Part shown: positions 54,190 to 62,985 of the stretch, one piece after another
Numbering within the stretch: position 1 is the first letter of the stretch
Layout: each line of letters starts with the position of its first letter
From: Burkholderia pyrrocinia
Lineage (GTDB): Bacteria > Pseudomonadota > Gammaproteobacteria > Burkholderiales > Burkholderiaceae
NCBI RefSeq assembly: GCF_001028665.1
Contig: NZ_CP011503.1
Location: forward strand, 3,100,001-3,164,000
Length of the DNA stretch: 64,000 nt
Direction: 5' to 3'
Translations under genes and position numbers: made by a program
Notes under the pieces: generated by a model
The model's input: only the letters and a program-made list of their open reading frames with translations
Databases searched by the model: none
Told to the model about the DNA's origin: nothing

Positions 54190-55113
54190 TTACGCCGATG
54201 CGCCACTGCTTGCGATACCGCCACGCTTTGCCTCGACGACCATCCGATGAAATGCCTCCGCGGCCGGTGTGAGCGGTCGTCCGCGGCGCTTGACGATGCC
54301 CACGCGTCGTTTGACGGCCGGTTCGACGAGCGGCACGCTCGTGAGAATAGGGTGGTCGTGCCCGGGCATCGCCATCGAGGGTACTGCGGCGACGCCGAGC
54401 CCCGCTTCAATCAATCCGAGCAGGGTCGTCACATGGCGTGTCTCGCAGACGCTCGGCGCACGCGGCGCGACGGCGGTCAGCGCCTGGTCGAGCAGCAGAC
54501 GGTTGCCGGAAGTCTTGTCGACCGACACATAATCGTGCTCGTAAAGTTCGTTCCAGGTCACGCGCTTCTTGCGTGCGAGCGGGTGGTCGCGGCGACAGGC
54601 GGCAACGAACCGTTCCTGGAGCAACACCTTGAACTCGATCTCCGCCTCCTGGCTGCCGATGAAACTCACACCGAAATCCGCCTCGCCGCTGATGACGGCC
54701 CCGAGCACCTCGTTGGCGCTTGCATCGAGCAGTTTCACCCTGATGCGCGGAAAGCGCTGATGATAGCGCGCGATGATGGCGGGCAGGAAATAGTAGGCGA
54801 CCGACGGCACGCATGCGATCGTCACATGGCCCAGGCGGCTCGATGACACGTCGCGAATGCCGAGCAGGGCGGCATCGAGATCGTCCAGCAGTTGCTCGGC
54901 ACTTTGGGCGAACACGCGACCGACGGTGGTGAGCGCAACGCTGCGCGTGGTGCGCTCGAAGAGCCGCACGCCGAGCGCTTCCTCGAGTTTGTCGATCCGG
55001 CGACTCAAGGCCGGCTGGGAAATGTTGACTGCATCGGCGGCCTTTCGGAAGCTTCCCGTTTCCACTACGGCGCGAAATGCCTGCAAGTCGGTTAAATCGA
55101 AGTTGATCCCCAC
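54190..55113 (-). CDS. LysR family transcriptional regulator
   Basis: A LysR-type regulator of about 307 residues. The winged helix (LTDLQAFRAVVETGSFRKAADAVNISQPALSRRI) is at residues 6-39, followed by the effector domain (GHVTIACVPSVAYYFLP). I start it at a GTG at 55113, preceded by GGTGGAG, because LysR N-terminal segments are short; the ATG at 55152 would give 320 residues. It lies directly upstream of the DctA-like gene in the same direction and may control it or the divergent carrier genes. Confidence 0.9.
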   Translation of the reverse strand: MGINFDLTDLQAFRAVVETGSFRKAADAVNISQPALSRRIDKLEEALGVRLFERTTRSVALTTVGRVFAQSAEQLLDDLDAALLGIRDVSSSRLGHVTIACVPSVAYYFLPAIIARYHQRFPRIRVKLLDASANEVLGAVISGEADFGVSFIGSQEAEIEFKVLLQERFVAACRRDHPLARKKRVTWNELYEHDYVSVDKTSGNRLLLDQALTAVAPRAPSVCETRHVTTLLGLIEAGLGVAAVPSMAMPGHDHPILTSVPLVEPAVKRRVGIVKRRGRPLTPAAEAFHRMVVEAKRGGIASSGASA

Positions 55114-55191
55114 GAACAAATCTCCACCAGTCAGATGCCGAGCATTTTGCATGATTCCGCTGGCGCCATGCGCGTTGCGTTGCCTGAAACG

Positions 55192-55368
55192 CTATGTCTT
55201 CGGGTTTGCCCGGCACTGTAGCCCGAACCGCGGACGATAGTCTCGCGGCGATGCTTCGACGCATCTTGCAAACGCACGCTGTATCGCGTCCACGCTTCCG
55301 AATCCCGATCGTTCGGCTATCCGTTCGAGCGGCCAGTCGGCCGGCTCCACCAGGTATCGGACTCTCGC
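55192..55368 (-). pseudogene. C-terminal fragment of an AraC/GlxA-type regulator
   Basis: This 59-codon frame reads VRYLVEPADWPLERIAERSG, then FGSVDAIQRAFARCVEASPR followed by DYRPRF and ends at TAG 55192. This is the second helix-turn-helix of an AraC-family regulator, including the typical SPRDYR end. An in-frame TAG at 55369 and the following LysR stop show that the rest of the gene is gone. It sits between two LysR genes and is too short to be a functional regulator. Confidence 0.75.
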
Positions 55369-55375
55369 CTATCAA

Positions 55376-56317
55376 TCAGTCTTCTCGCGCAAGTTGTAGC
55401 AAGATGTCAGCGAGGGCTCGAATTTTCGGTTGTGTCGCACGTTGGGGCGGATATACGAGGAAGTAGGAAAGGCCGTCTTGAACCACACCCTCAAACGGTG
55501 TCACCAGAGATCCGGCACGGAGTCGGTCTCTTGCCATTCGTGGGTCGCCGATTGCAATTCCGTGTCCTTCCACCGATGCCGCGAGCGTCAATTCGAGGGT
55601 ATCGAATACAAGTCCACGTCCCGCATCGATTTGGCGTGCCCCGACATGATCGAGCCAGCATCTCCACTCTGCGTGGCTGGGCCCGGGATGGAGCAAATCG
55701 ACATGCGCAAGGTCGGCAACGGATCGCAGTGATGTTGCCAATGCGGGCGCGCACATCGGCGTGAGCATCTCGGAAAACAGCGGTACCGCTTCCATACCGG
55801 TCCACTGTCCCGTGCCTCGCACAATGATGGCATCGACGTCGGACGTCGTGAAATCCGGCGTATCGTCCGCGGATGTCGAAATACGAAGCTCCGTACCGCT
55901 CATGGCGCGATGAATGTCCGGCAGCCGCGGGAGCAACCAGCGAATGGCGAACGTGGACGGCAACTTCAATGTGAGCACCGAGGTTGCCCGTGCATGGAAA
56001 TCCGCGTGCTGAACCAATTGCGTGATCACGTTGACCGCGACCGTCAGCAGTCCATTGCCTTCTGCTGTCAACGTCAGACCCGATACATGGCGCACAAAGA
56101 GTGCGCATCGATAATACGTTTCCAACTGCTGTATCTGGCGGCTCACTGCGCCTTGCGTACGGCATAGATGATCCGCAGCCTTGCTGACGCTGCCAAGCTG
56201 CGCCGCAGCGACGAATGACTGAATCGCTGCCAACGGTGGGAGGGGCCGCGTCAGGTCAGCCAGCGGATATGCATGCGCCGCATACCCGGATTGCAAATTT
56301 TTCGATTGTTCGGTCAT
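55376..56317 (-). CDS. LysR family transcriptional regulator (GcvA/AmpR-like)
   Basis: A 313-residue LysR-type regulator. A 25-residue N-terminal tail precedes the winged helix (PPLAAIQSFVAAAQLGSVSKAADHLCRTQGAVSRQI), and the effector domain has TLKLPSTFAIRWLLPRL, as in GcvA-like members. It diverges from the NTF2-like gene at 56397 with 79 bases between the start codons, so that gene is the likely target. GC is slightly lower than average. Confidence 0.9.
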   Translation of the reverse strand: MTEQSKNLQSGYAAHAYPLADLTRPLPPLAAIQSFVAAAQLGSVSKAADHLCRTQGAVSRQIQQLETYYRCALFVRHVSGLTLTAEGNGLLTVAVNVITQLVQHADFHARATSVLTLKLPSTFAIRWLLPRLPDIHRAMSGTELRISTSADDTPDFTTSDVDAIIVRGTGQWTGMEAVPLFSEMLTPMCAPALATSLRSVADLAHVDLLHPGPSHAEWRCWLDHVGARQIDAGRGLVFDTLELTLAASVEGHGIAIGDPRMARDRLRAGSLVTPFEGVVQDGLSYFLVYPPQRATQPKIRALADILLQLARED

Positions 56318-56396
56318 CGGTGCGTCGCTATCGTGCGTCTACCGGATTCCCTGTTCTTACGAATGAACGGGGTTGTCGACGAACGATCGGAGGATA

Positions 56397-56798
56397 ATGT
56401 TGGGCTCAACGTCGGAATCACTATATACGGAACAGGTTCGCGCTTACCTGCGGGAACTGGAGCGAGGCGATGTCGATGCCATCTGCGCGCTATTTACGCC
56501 GGGGGCGCAGATTTTCTCGCCATTTCTCGGCTGGATGCACCCTGAGCGCTTCTTTTCGAAGGTCGCTGCCGCGTCGGGAGAAAGCAAGATTACACCGATC
56601 GATATCTGCGTTAGCGCGAGTGGGGCTCGACGTGCGACAGGTTACTTCATCTACGACTGGGCCCTGAAAGACGGCTCGGTGGTGAGCTTCGAGTGCGTCG
56701 ACGTGTTCGAGTTCGACGTCGCGGGGCTCATCGAACGGATGATCATCGTCTACGACACCCATCCGATTCGCAGTACGGTCGGCGACAAGTACTCGTAG
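56397..56798 (+). CDS. NTF2-like / SnoaL-like small protein
   Basis: A 133-residue protein with the cone-shaped NTF2-like pattern: VRAYLRELERGDVDAICALFTPGAQIFSPFLGWMHPERFF and SFECVDVFEFDVAGLIERMIIVYDTHPIR. Members of this fold are isomerases, dehydratases or ligand-binding proteins. GGAGG lies just before the ATG. The divergent LysR gene probably regulates it. No substrate can be assigned. Confidence 0.8.
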   Translation: MLGSTSESLYTEQVRAYLRELERGDVDAICALFTPGAQIFSPFLGWMHPERFFSKVAAASGESKITPIDICVSASGARRATGYFIYDWALKDGSVVSFECVDVFEFDVAGLIERMIIVYDTHPIRSTVGDKYS

Positions 56799-57478
56799 CT
56801 GAATCGATGCCGCTCAATACCGAAGGCTGGTGTTTGCGGAGGGCTGTTCCGCATGACGTCAAACTTCCGCGCGCTGCAGTCCCGCTGAGAAGCAGGCGTT
56901 CCGGGATGAGACGGAATGACCGTTTGTCCTCGGAACCTGCCGTCAACACAAGTTTGTGTTGGAGGGCTGGAAAGGGGCGGTTACGGTTGGCCCTGTCAGG
57001 GGCAATCGACCATAAAGGGACGTTCACGCGTTTCCACGATTTGACAATGGAATGGCCGGTCGACTTCACAAAGGCGCCCGTGCCGAGGTCGGGATCTCTC
57101 CTGACCAGAGTACGTTCATATTCACGAGAAATTTGTAGGCTGCGATGCCGAATCATGAGAATTCTCGACCGATAAATTCTCATTGAATGCGCCTAACTCT
57201 TTGATTTTTATAGGGAGGAAGGAGCTGGTTCGCTGAGCCCCTACAATCGACGACGGTTGCCCACGCGAGCGTCGCGTCGACGCACGGGCATGCGCCGGTC
57301 AGCCCCCGCAACCGGTCGACCCATCTTGTTCGACCGGCGCTTAAGCGCGGATTAACGGAGAAACAGGGCGCGAGCACGTGGTCCGCCATCGATTGAGCAC
57401 ATCCTCGGTATGCGCGCCGGGTTATAGGGAAAACCCTTATCTCAGGGTATAATCACCGGCTGAGAGAAAGGTCGAACC
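56799..57478. other. gene-poor structured region
   Basis: No recognisable gene lies in these 680 bases. One open frame on the minus strand (57180-57389) encodes 69 residues of unknown type. Around 57312-57348 there is a hairpin (CCGGTCGA / TCGACCGG, 10-base loop) overlapping a perfect palindrome GCGCTTAAGCGC (57337-57348). The region is lower in GC than its neighbours and may be a scar or an RNA-like element. Confidence 0.45.
57448..57453 (+). promoter_or_regulatory. TATAAT box of the small-protein gene
   Basis: A perfect TATAAT lies 26 bases before the ATG at 57479, with AGGGAAAACCCT, a 12-base inverted repeat, at 57427-57438 in front of it. No good -35 box is visible at 17 bases. The inverted repeat might be an operator. 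Confidence 0.5.
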
Positions 57479-57691
57479 ATGCCTGAACGTTTCCAAACCC
57501 TTGAAAAATTTGTGTTTTCCCTCGTCGTGATGTCCGCGGTCATGTGCTCGGCATTCCTCGCGTACGAGCGTCACCCCGAGATCAAGATCGCGCTGCACGA
57601 AGGCGAAGCGCTGATGCGCGAGAGCGCCAAGTATTCGGTCATCTGCTCGCCGTCCAAGGTCGATCCTTGCGTCGAGATGTCCGCTTACTGA
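57479..57691 (+). CDS. small membrane-associated protein, unknown function
   Basis: A 70-residue protein with one hydrophobic segment (FVFSLVVMSAVMCSAFLAY, residues 11-29) and a polar C-terminus with two cysteines in CSPSKVDPC. It is probably an inner-membrane protein with the tail outside the cytoplasm. It has a TATAAT box, GAGAAAGG as Shine-Dalgarno, and a terminator downstream, which supports a real monocistronic gene. No family is recognised. Confidence 0.65.
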   Translation: MPERFQTLEKFVFSLVVMSAVMCSAFLAYERHPEIKIALHEGEALMRESAKYSVICSPSKVDPCVEMSAY

Positions 57692-57898
57692 AATCTGCGT
57701 CGCGCGTTCGCGCTGCAGCCGGACCGGACGTTTTTCGTGATTCGTCCGATTCAGTTTCAGACTGGCCCTACAGCATTGTCGGTCTGGATTCCTTAAAGTA
57801 GCGCCCTTCAGGAATTCAGAAACCGGCCGCAAGACAGGGCGGATGCACGAACCTGTCACGTGCCGAGTCGCTGGCGTAAGCAGCCCCCGGATTCAGTC

Positions 57899-57937
57899 GG
57901 CCCCGCTTCGAGCAATCGAGCGGGGCCGTTCTGTTTG
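57899..57937 (+). terminator. terminator hairpin between small-protein gene and dehydrogenase
   Basis: GGCCCCGCT (57899-57907) pairs with AGCGGGGCC (57919-57927), extended inward by CGA/TCG pairs. GTTCTGTTTG follows, T-rich on the plus strand. It would end transcripts from the small gene at 57479 and, in the other direction, may help end the dehydrogenase transcript. Confidence 0.55.
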
Positions 57938-57970
57938 CGCGCGTGAATCGATGTGCCGCCGCGGCACGAA

Positions 57971-58936
57971 TCACACCACATGCCGCGGCTCGCCGCCAAC
58001 AAACGCAGCAACGTTGTCGACGAGCTGATCGGCCAGCGTCTGCATCGCCTCGTCGCTTGCCCATGCGACGTGCGGCGTCAGGATGAACGCCGGATGCGAC
58101 AGGATCGCGTGGAACGGATGCGCGGCCGGCAGCGGCTCCTGCGTGACCACGTCGAACCCCGCGCCCGCGATCTGCCCCGACTGCAATGCGTCGACCAGCG
58201 CGCTTTCGTCCACGAGCCCGCCGCGCGCGGTATTGATCAGCAGCGGCCGGCGCGCCATCCGCGCGAACGTGACCGCATCGATCAGGTGTCGTGTCGCGGG
58301 CGTGAGCGGGCAGTGCAGCGTGATCACGTCGCTGTCGCGCAGCAGCGTGTCGAGCGGCGCGTAGTCGTCACCTGCGGCATCGCCGTGCGCCGCGAACAGC
58401 ACGCGCATGTCGAGCGCACGCGCGATGCCGGCCACCGCGCGCCCGAGCACGCCGTCGCCGACGATCCCGAGCGTCGAGCCGGCCAGGTCGCGGATCGGAT
58501 GGTCGAAAAAGCAGAACTGTCCGCTGTCGAGCCAGCGCCCGGCGCGCACCGCGTCGCGGTAAGCCACGAGGCTGCGGCGCAGCGCGAAGATCAGCGCGAA
58601 CGTATGCTCGGGCACCGTGCGGACCGCATAGCCGCGAATGTTGCTCACGACGATCCTGCGTGACGCGCACGCGTCGAGATCGACGATGTCGGTGCCGGTC
58701 GCGGCGATCGCGATCATCCGCAGATGGCGTGCCGCGGCGAGTGCCGAAGCGTCGAGCCGCACCTTGTTGGTCACGACGATGTCCGCGTCGCCGATGCGCG
58801 CGGCCACCTCATGCGCGGCCGTCCGGTCGAACGTCTGCAACGTGTGCGGAAACGGGAACGGCTTGAGCACGGTTTGCGGCGACAGAGTCGCGCGGTCGAG
58901 AAACACGATCTGCGCGGGAGAAGAAACGGAAAACAT
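57971..58936 (-). CDS. D-2-hydroxyacid dehydrogenase (glycerate dehydrogenase-like)
   Basis: A 321-residue NAD(P)-dependent D-2-hydroxyacid dehydrogenase. The coenzyme loop GIVGDGVLGRAVAGI, the catalytic arginine region (NTARGGLVDE) and the catalytic histidine (TPHVAW) are intact. The overall layout is close to HprA-type hydroxypyruvate/glycerate dehydrogenase. The ATG at 58936 starts the conserved part; an upstream start at 59092 adds an Arg-rich non-conserved stretch. It diverges from the CoA-transferase operon by 269 bases. Confidence 0.9.
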   Translation of the reverse strand: MFSVSSPAQIVFLDRATLSPQTVLKPFPFPHTLQTFDRTAAHEVAARIGDADIVVTNKVRLDASALAAARHLRMIAIAATGTDIVDLDACASRRIVVSNIRGYAVRTVPEHTFALIFALRRSLVAYRDAVRAGRWLDSGQFCFFDHPIRDLAGSTLGIVGDGVLGRAVAGIARALDMRVLFAAHGDAAGDDYAPLDTLLRDSDVITLHCPLTPATRHLIDAVTFARMARRPLLINTARGGLVDESALVDALQSGQIAGAGFDVVTQEPLPAAHPFHAILSHPAFILTPHVAWASDEAMQTLADQLVDNVAAFVGGEPRHVV

Positions 58937-59205
58937 GGCGGGTCTCGCTGACAGTGACAGGCGCCCGGCGGGCGCGGAACGGCTTCGATTCTGCCGGCGG
59001 CGCGCGTGATGTCGTTTGACCGTTGCGCGAGCGCGCTTTCCCGGATGGAAAGGCTGATGCACAGCGCGCGGGAACGAATGCAGCGATCGCACCGACGCGC
59101 GCCTTTCCGATTCGGAAAGGCTGGTTGAGCATCGATCGATTTTCGCGGTGTGCGAACGCCGTCATGATCACTGTCATCGACAACACGATTTCATCGGAGA
59201 CAGCC

Positions 59206-60396
59206 ATGACACGCCCCCTGGACGGCATCCGCGTGCTGGAACTCGGCCAACTGATCGCCGGGCCGTTCGCGGGCCGGATGCTCGCCGAATTCGGCGCGGA
59301 CGTGATCAAGGTCGAGCCGCCCGGCCTCGGCGATCCGCTGCGCAAATGGCGGCTGCTGCACGACGGCACGTCGGTCTGGTGGGCCGCGCAGTCGCGCAAC
59401 AAGACCTCGCTCACGCTCGACCTGCGCACGCCCGAAGGACAGGACGTCGTGCGCCGCCTCGTCGCGGAAACCGACGTGCTGATCGAGAACTTCCGGCCCG
59501 GCACGCTCGAAGGCTGGGGGCTCGGCTGGGACGCGCTGTCCGCGATCAATCCGGGGCTCGTGATGCTGCGCGTGTCGGGCTTCGGGCAGACCGGCCCGTA
59601 CCGCGACCGTCCCGGCTTCGGCGTGATCGCCGAGGCGATGGGCGGCCTGCGGCACCTGACCGGCGAACCCGGCCGCACGCCGGTGCGCGTCGGCATCTCG
59701 CTCGGCGATTCGCTGTCGGCGTTGCATGGCGTGATCGGCGTGCTGCTCGCGCTGCGGCATCGCGAGCAGCAGGGCGGCAAGGGGCAGGTCGTCGACGTCG
59801 CGCTGTACGAATCGGTGTTCAACATGATGGAAAGCCTGCTGCCCGAATACTCGGCGTTCGGCGCGGTGCGCGAGGCGGCCGGCAGCAGCCTGCCCGGCAT
59901 CGCGCCGACCAACGCGTACCGCTGCCGCGACGGCAGGTACGCGCTGATCGCCGGCAACGGCGACAGCATCTTCCGGCGGCTGATGGAGCTGATCGGCCGG
60001 CCCGACCTCGGCAACGATCCCGCGCTCGCGCACAACGACGGGCGCGTCGCGCAGGTCGAGCGCATCGACGCGGCGATCGGCGAGTGGAGCGCGCATCACG
60101 ATCTCGACGGCGTGCTGGCCGCGCTGAACGACGCGCGCATCCCGTCCGGGCGCATCTACGACGTGGCCGACATCGCGGCCGATCCGCATTACCGCGCGCG
60201 CGACATGATCGTCGACGCCGCGCTGCCCGACGGCACGCCCGTGCTCGTGCCGGGCATCGTGCCGAAACTCGGCGCGACGCCAGGGCGCATCGAGCGCTCG
60301 GCGCCCGCGCTCGGCGCGGATACCGATGCGGTACTCGAATCGATCGGCATCGATGCCGCGACGCGCGGCGACTGGCGCACGCGCGGCGTGATCTGA
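59206..60396 (+). CDS. CaiB/BaiF family CoA-transferase
   Basis: A 396-residue class III CoA-transferase. The N-terminal LDGIRVLELGQLIAGPFAGRMLAEFGADVIKVEPP is diagnostic and D168 in GISLGDSL is the catalytic aspartate. It should activate a carboxylic acid to its CoA ester, with succinyl-CoA or another donor. The start at 59206 fits the conserved N-terminus. It is followed after 29 bases by an HMG-CoA-lyase-type enzyme that could cleave the ester. Confidence 0.9.
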   Translation: MTRPLDGIRVLELGQLIAGPFAGRMLAEFGADVIKVEPPGLGDPLRKWRLLHDGTSVWWAAQSRNKTSLTLDLRTPEGQDVVRRLVAETDVLIENFRPGTLEGWGLGWDALSAINPGLVMLRVSGFGQTGPYRDRPGFGVIAEAMGGLRHLTGEPGRTPVRVGISLGDSLSALHGVIGVLLALRHREQQGGKGQVVDVALYESVFNMMESLLPEYSAFGAVREAAGSSLPGIAPTNAYRCRDGRYALIAGNGDSIFRRLMELIGRPDLGNDPALAHNDGRVAQVERIDAAIGEWSAHHDLDGVLAALNDARIPSGRIYDVADIAADPHYRARDMIVDAALPDGTPVLVPGIVPKLGATPGRIERSAPALGADTDAVLESIGIDAATRGDWRTRGVI

Positions 60397-60425
60397 ACCG
60401 GCAACAGGAGACAGGAAGAGACATC

Positions 60426-61388
60426 ATGAGCAAGCCACGCAAACGGCTCTACCTCCACGAAGTCGCGACGCGCGACGGTTTCCAGAACGAAGCGGCGTTC
60501 GTCGATACCGACGACAAGATCGCGCTCGTCGACGCATTGAGCGCATGCGGCTATGCGAAGATCGAAGTCACGTCGTTCACGTCGCCGAAGGCGATCCCCG
60601 CATTGCGCGACGCGGAGGCCGTGATGCACGGCATCGCGCGCGCACCGGGCGTCGTCTATACCGTGCTCGTGCCGAACGTGCGCGGCGCCGAGCGCGCGCT
60701 GTCGTGCGGCGTCGACGAAGTGAACCTCGTGATGTCGACGAGCGAGAGCCACAACCGCGCGAACCTGCGGATGACGCGCGAGCAGTCGTTCGCGCAGCTG
60801 CGCGACGTGATCGACGCGGTGCGCGGCACCGGCGTCGCGATCAACGTGTCGCTGTCGACCGCGATGGGCTGCCCGATGGAAGGCGACGTGCCGGCCGAAG
60901 CCGTGCTAGCGTGGATGCAGCGCTTCGCGGATCTCGGCGTGCACGGCTTCACGCTGTGCGATACGACGGGCATGGCGTTTCCGTCGCAGGTGCGTGCGTT
61001 GGCCGAACATGCACGCGAGCGCTTCGGCACGCTGCAGCTCACGCTGCATTTTCACAATACGCGCGGGATGGCGCTCGCGAATACGCTCGCGGCGCTCGAC
61101 GCGGGCATCGACCGCTTCGACGCGTCGCTCGGCGGGCTCGGCGGCTGCCCGTACGCACCGGGCGCGACCGGCAACGCGTGTACCGAGGAACTCGTGCACA
61201 TGCTCGAACTGGACGGTTACGATACCGGCGTCGACCTCGCGGCCGTCCTCGCCGCGTCGGCACGGCTGCCCGCGCTGATCGGGCATGACGTGCCGAGCCA
61301 GATCCTGAAGGCCGGGCGCCGCTCGGATCTTCATCCGCCGCCGCGCGCCGACGCCGGCGACATACCCGCGCAACGCGCATTTTCATGA
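60426..61388 (+). CDS. hydroxymethylglutaryl-CoA lyase family protein
   Basis: A 320-residue TIM-barrel lyase. R16-D17 (ATRDGFQNE), HFH (208-210) and the signature loop GGLGGCPYAPGATGN with catalytic C241 are all present, as in HMG-CoA lyase. It would split 3-hydroxy-3-methylglutaryl-CoA, citramalyl-CoA or a related ester into acetyl-CoA or pyruvate plus a second product. Together with the CoA-transferase it forms a two-step activation-cleavage route. AGGAGAC precedes the ATG. Confidence 0.92.
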   Translation: MSKPRKRLYLHEVATRDGFQNEAAFVDTDDKIALVDALSACGYAKIEVTSFTSPKAIPALRDAEAVMHGIARAPGVVYTVLVPNVRGAERALSCGVDEVNLVMSTSESHNRANLRMTREQSFAQLRDVIDAVRGTGVAINVSLSTAMGCPMEGDVPAEAVLAWMQRFADLGVHGFTLCDTTGMAFPSQVRALAEHARERFGTLQLTLHFHNTRGMALANTLAALDAGIDRFDASLGGLGGCPYAPGATGNACTEELVHMLELDGYDTGVDLAAVLAASARLPALIGHDVPSQILKAGRRSDLHPPPRADAGDIPAQRAFS

Positions 61389-61411
61389 ACAGGAAAACAG
61401 GAGCGAATTCC

Positions 61412-61795
61412 ATGGCGCTGATCGATCACCTCGACCATCTCGTGCTGACCTGCGTCGATCCCGACAGGACGAAGCATTTCTACACCGAGGTGCTGCAGAT
61501 GCAGCTCGAAACCTTCGGCGCCGGCCGGCTGGCGTTCCGTTTCGGCAACCAGAAGATCAACCTGCACGTGCGCGGCGCGGAGTTCGAACCGAAAGCGCAT
61601 GTGCCGGTGCCCGGCGCGCTCGACCTGTGCTTCATCGCGTCGGTGCCGCTCGACGACGTGATCGCGCACCTGAAGCGGGTCGAATGGCCGATCGTCGAAG
61701 GGCCCGTCGAACGCACGGGCGCGACGCAGAAGATCCGTTCGGTCTACGTGCGCGACCCCGACCTGAACCTGATCGAGATATCCGAGTTGATCTGA
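61412..61795 (+). CDS. VOC superfamily (glyoxalase-like) protein
   Basis: A 127-residue single VOC module (IDHLDHLVLTCVDPDRTKHFYTEVLQMQLETF). It retains metal-binding-type His and Glu positions (HLDHLV at the start, IEIS at the end), so a metal-dependent isomerase, lyase or resistance role is possible. CAGGAG precedes the ATG at 61412; an ATG at 61385 overlaps the lyase stop and lacks a site. It is third in the CoA-transferase operon. Confidence 0.85.
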   Translation: MALIDHLDHLVLTCVDPDRTKHFYTEVLQMQLETFGAGRLAFRFGNQKINLHVRGAEFEPKAHVPVPGALDLCFIASVPLDDVIAHLKRVEWPIVEGPVERTGATQKIRSVYVRDPDLNLIEISELI

Positions 61796-61974
61796 CCGAT
61801 GGCAGCCGGCCTGTCGCACCACCGGCCGCGCTGCTTCGGCGCATCGATCCGTCCGATCGCGCAAGCACCGGCACAATGCGCGTATCGCGTCGCAGTCTTT
61901 CGCCGAAAGCGGACAGGCACGTGCCGCACCCGCCGAATCCGGATAGCCTGACCCGGCCACGCTGCGGATAATGG

Positions 61975-62007
61975 TGCGAAGGCGTCGGTTCGCCCGACGC
62001 CTTCGCA
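61975..62007 (+). terminator. strong hairpin between VOC and hydrolase genes
   Basis: A 14-base perfect stem, TGCGAAGGCGTCGG (61975-61988) and its complement (61994-62007), closes a 5-base loop TTCGC. There is no T-run after it, so it may act as a Rho-dependent stop or an mRNA-stabilising end. It separates the CoA-transferase operon from the hydrolase. Confidence 0.5.
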
Positions 62008-62062
62008 GCGGGCATGGCGAACCTGCCCCGCACCTCCGCAACTCGCCCCGGACACTTCCCGA

Positions 62063-62890
62063 ATGACGATCCTCTATCGCGGCATGGACCGCGCGGCGCT
62101 CGACGCCGCCTACCTGAACACGAAGGCCGTTCCCGATTTCCCGGCGTTGCTCGCATCGTGCCAGGCACGTAGCGCAGCGCTTTACGACGCGACGCCCGGC
62201 CGCCGCGACCTGCGTTACGGCGCGCACCCCGCGCAGCGCTTCGACTGGCTGCCGTGCGGGCAGCCCGACGCGCCGCTGTTCGTGTTCATTCATGGCGGCT
62301 ACTGGCAACACTGCACGAAAGAGGATTTCGCGTACGCGGCGAGCGGCCCGCTCGCGCGCGGCTTCGACGTCGTGCTCGCCGAATACACGCTCGCGCCGGT
62401 CGCGACGATGACCGACATCGTCGGCGAGATCGGCGCGCTGCTCGATCATCTCGCGAACGATCCCGACGGACTCGGCACCGCGCAGCGGCCGATCCACCTG
62501 AGCGGCCATTCGGCCGGCGGCCACCTGACGGCCATGCATCGCGCGCATCCGGCCGTTGTTTCGGCGCTCGCGATCAGCCCGCTCGTCGATCTCGAACCGA
62601 TCTCGCTGTGCTGCCTGAACGACAAGCTGCAGCTCACCGCGCAAGAAGTCGACGCGTACAGCCCGCTGCGCCACATCGGGCCCGGCGCGCCGACCGTCGT
62701 CGCGGTCGGCGACGCCGAACTGCCCGAACTCGTCCGGCAAGCGCATGAATACGCGTCAGCGTGCGAAGCGGCCGGCGAACGGATCGCGCGCACCTGGCTG
62801 CCCGGCATGCAGCACTTCGCGGTGCTCGACGATCTCGCGAAGCCGGACGGTGCAATGCTCGCCGCATTGCAGGCGCTCGCATCGCGCTAG
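62063..62890 (+). CDS. alpha/beta hydrolase (carboxylesterase / arylformamidase-like)
   Basis: A 275-residue alpha/beta hydrolase. The oxyanion motif HGGYW (about residue 75) and nucleophile GHSAGGH (about 150) are of the kynurenine-formamidase/hormone-sensitive-lipase type. The N-terminus [23 protein letters not shown] is typical of that group. The physiological substrate is unknown. It is followed by a LysR gene that may regulate it, with 95 bases between. Confidence 0.85.
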   Translation: MTILYRGMDRAALDAAYLNTKAVPDFPALLASCQARSAALYDATPGRRDLRYGAHPAQRFDWLPCGQPDAPLFVFIHGGYWQHCTKEDFAYAASGPLARGFDVVLAEYTLAPVATMTDIVGEIGALLDHLANDPDGLGTAQRPIHLSGHSAGGHLTAMHRAHPAVVSALAISPLVDLEPISLCCLNDKLQLTAQEVDAYSPLRHIGPGAPTVVAVGDAELPELVRQAHEYASACEAAGERIARTWLPGMQHFAVLDDLAKPDGAMLAALQALASR

Positions 62891-62985
62891 CCGCGCCGTA
62901 TCGCGCCTGCATGGCCGGGCGTATGATCGGCGTCAGGCCGCCGCGATGATGGCGCGCGCCGTACGGCCTTCCCAGGACCCCCGAC

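Noticed and set aside
56743..57183. 146-codon frame on the minus strand as an IS or regulator remnant
   Set aside because: It starts with a plausible ATG but has no recognisable motif; the likely explanation is chance.
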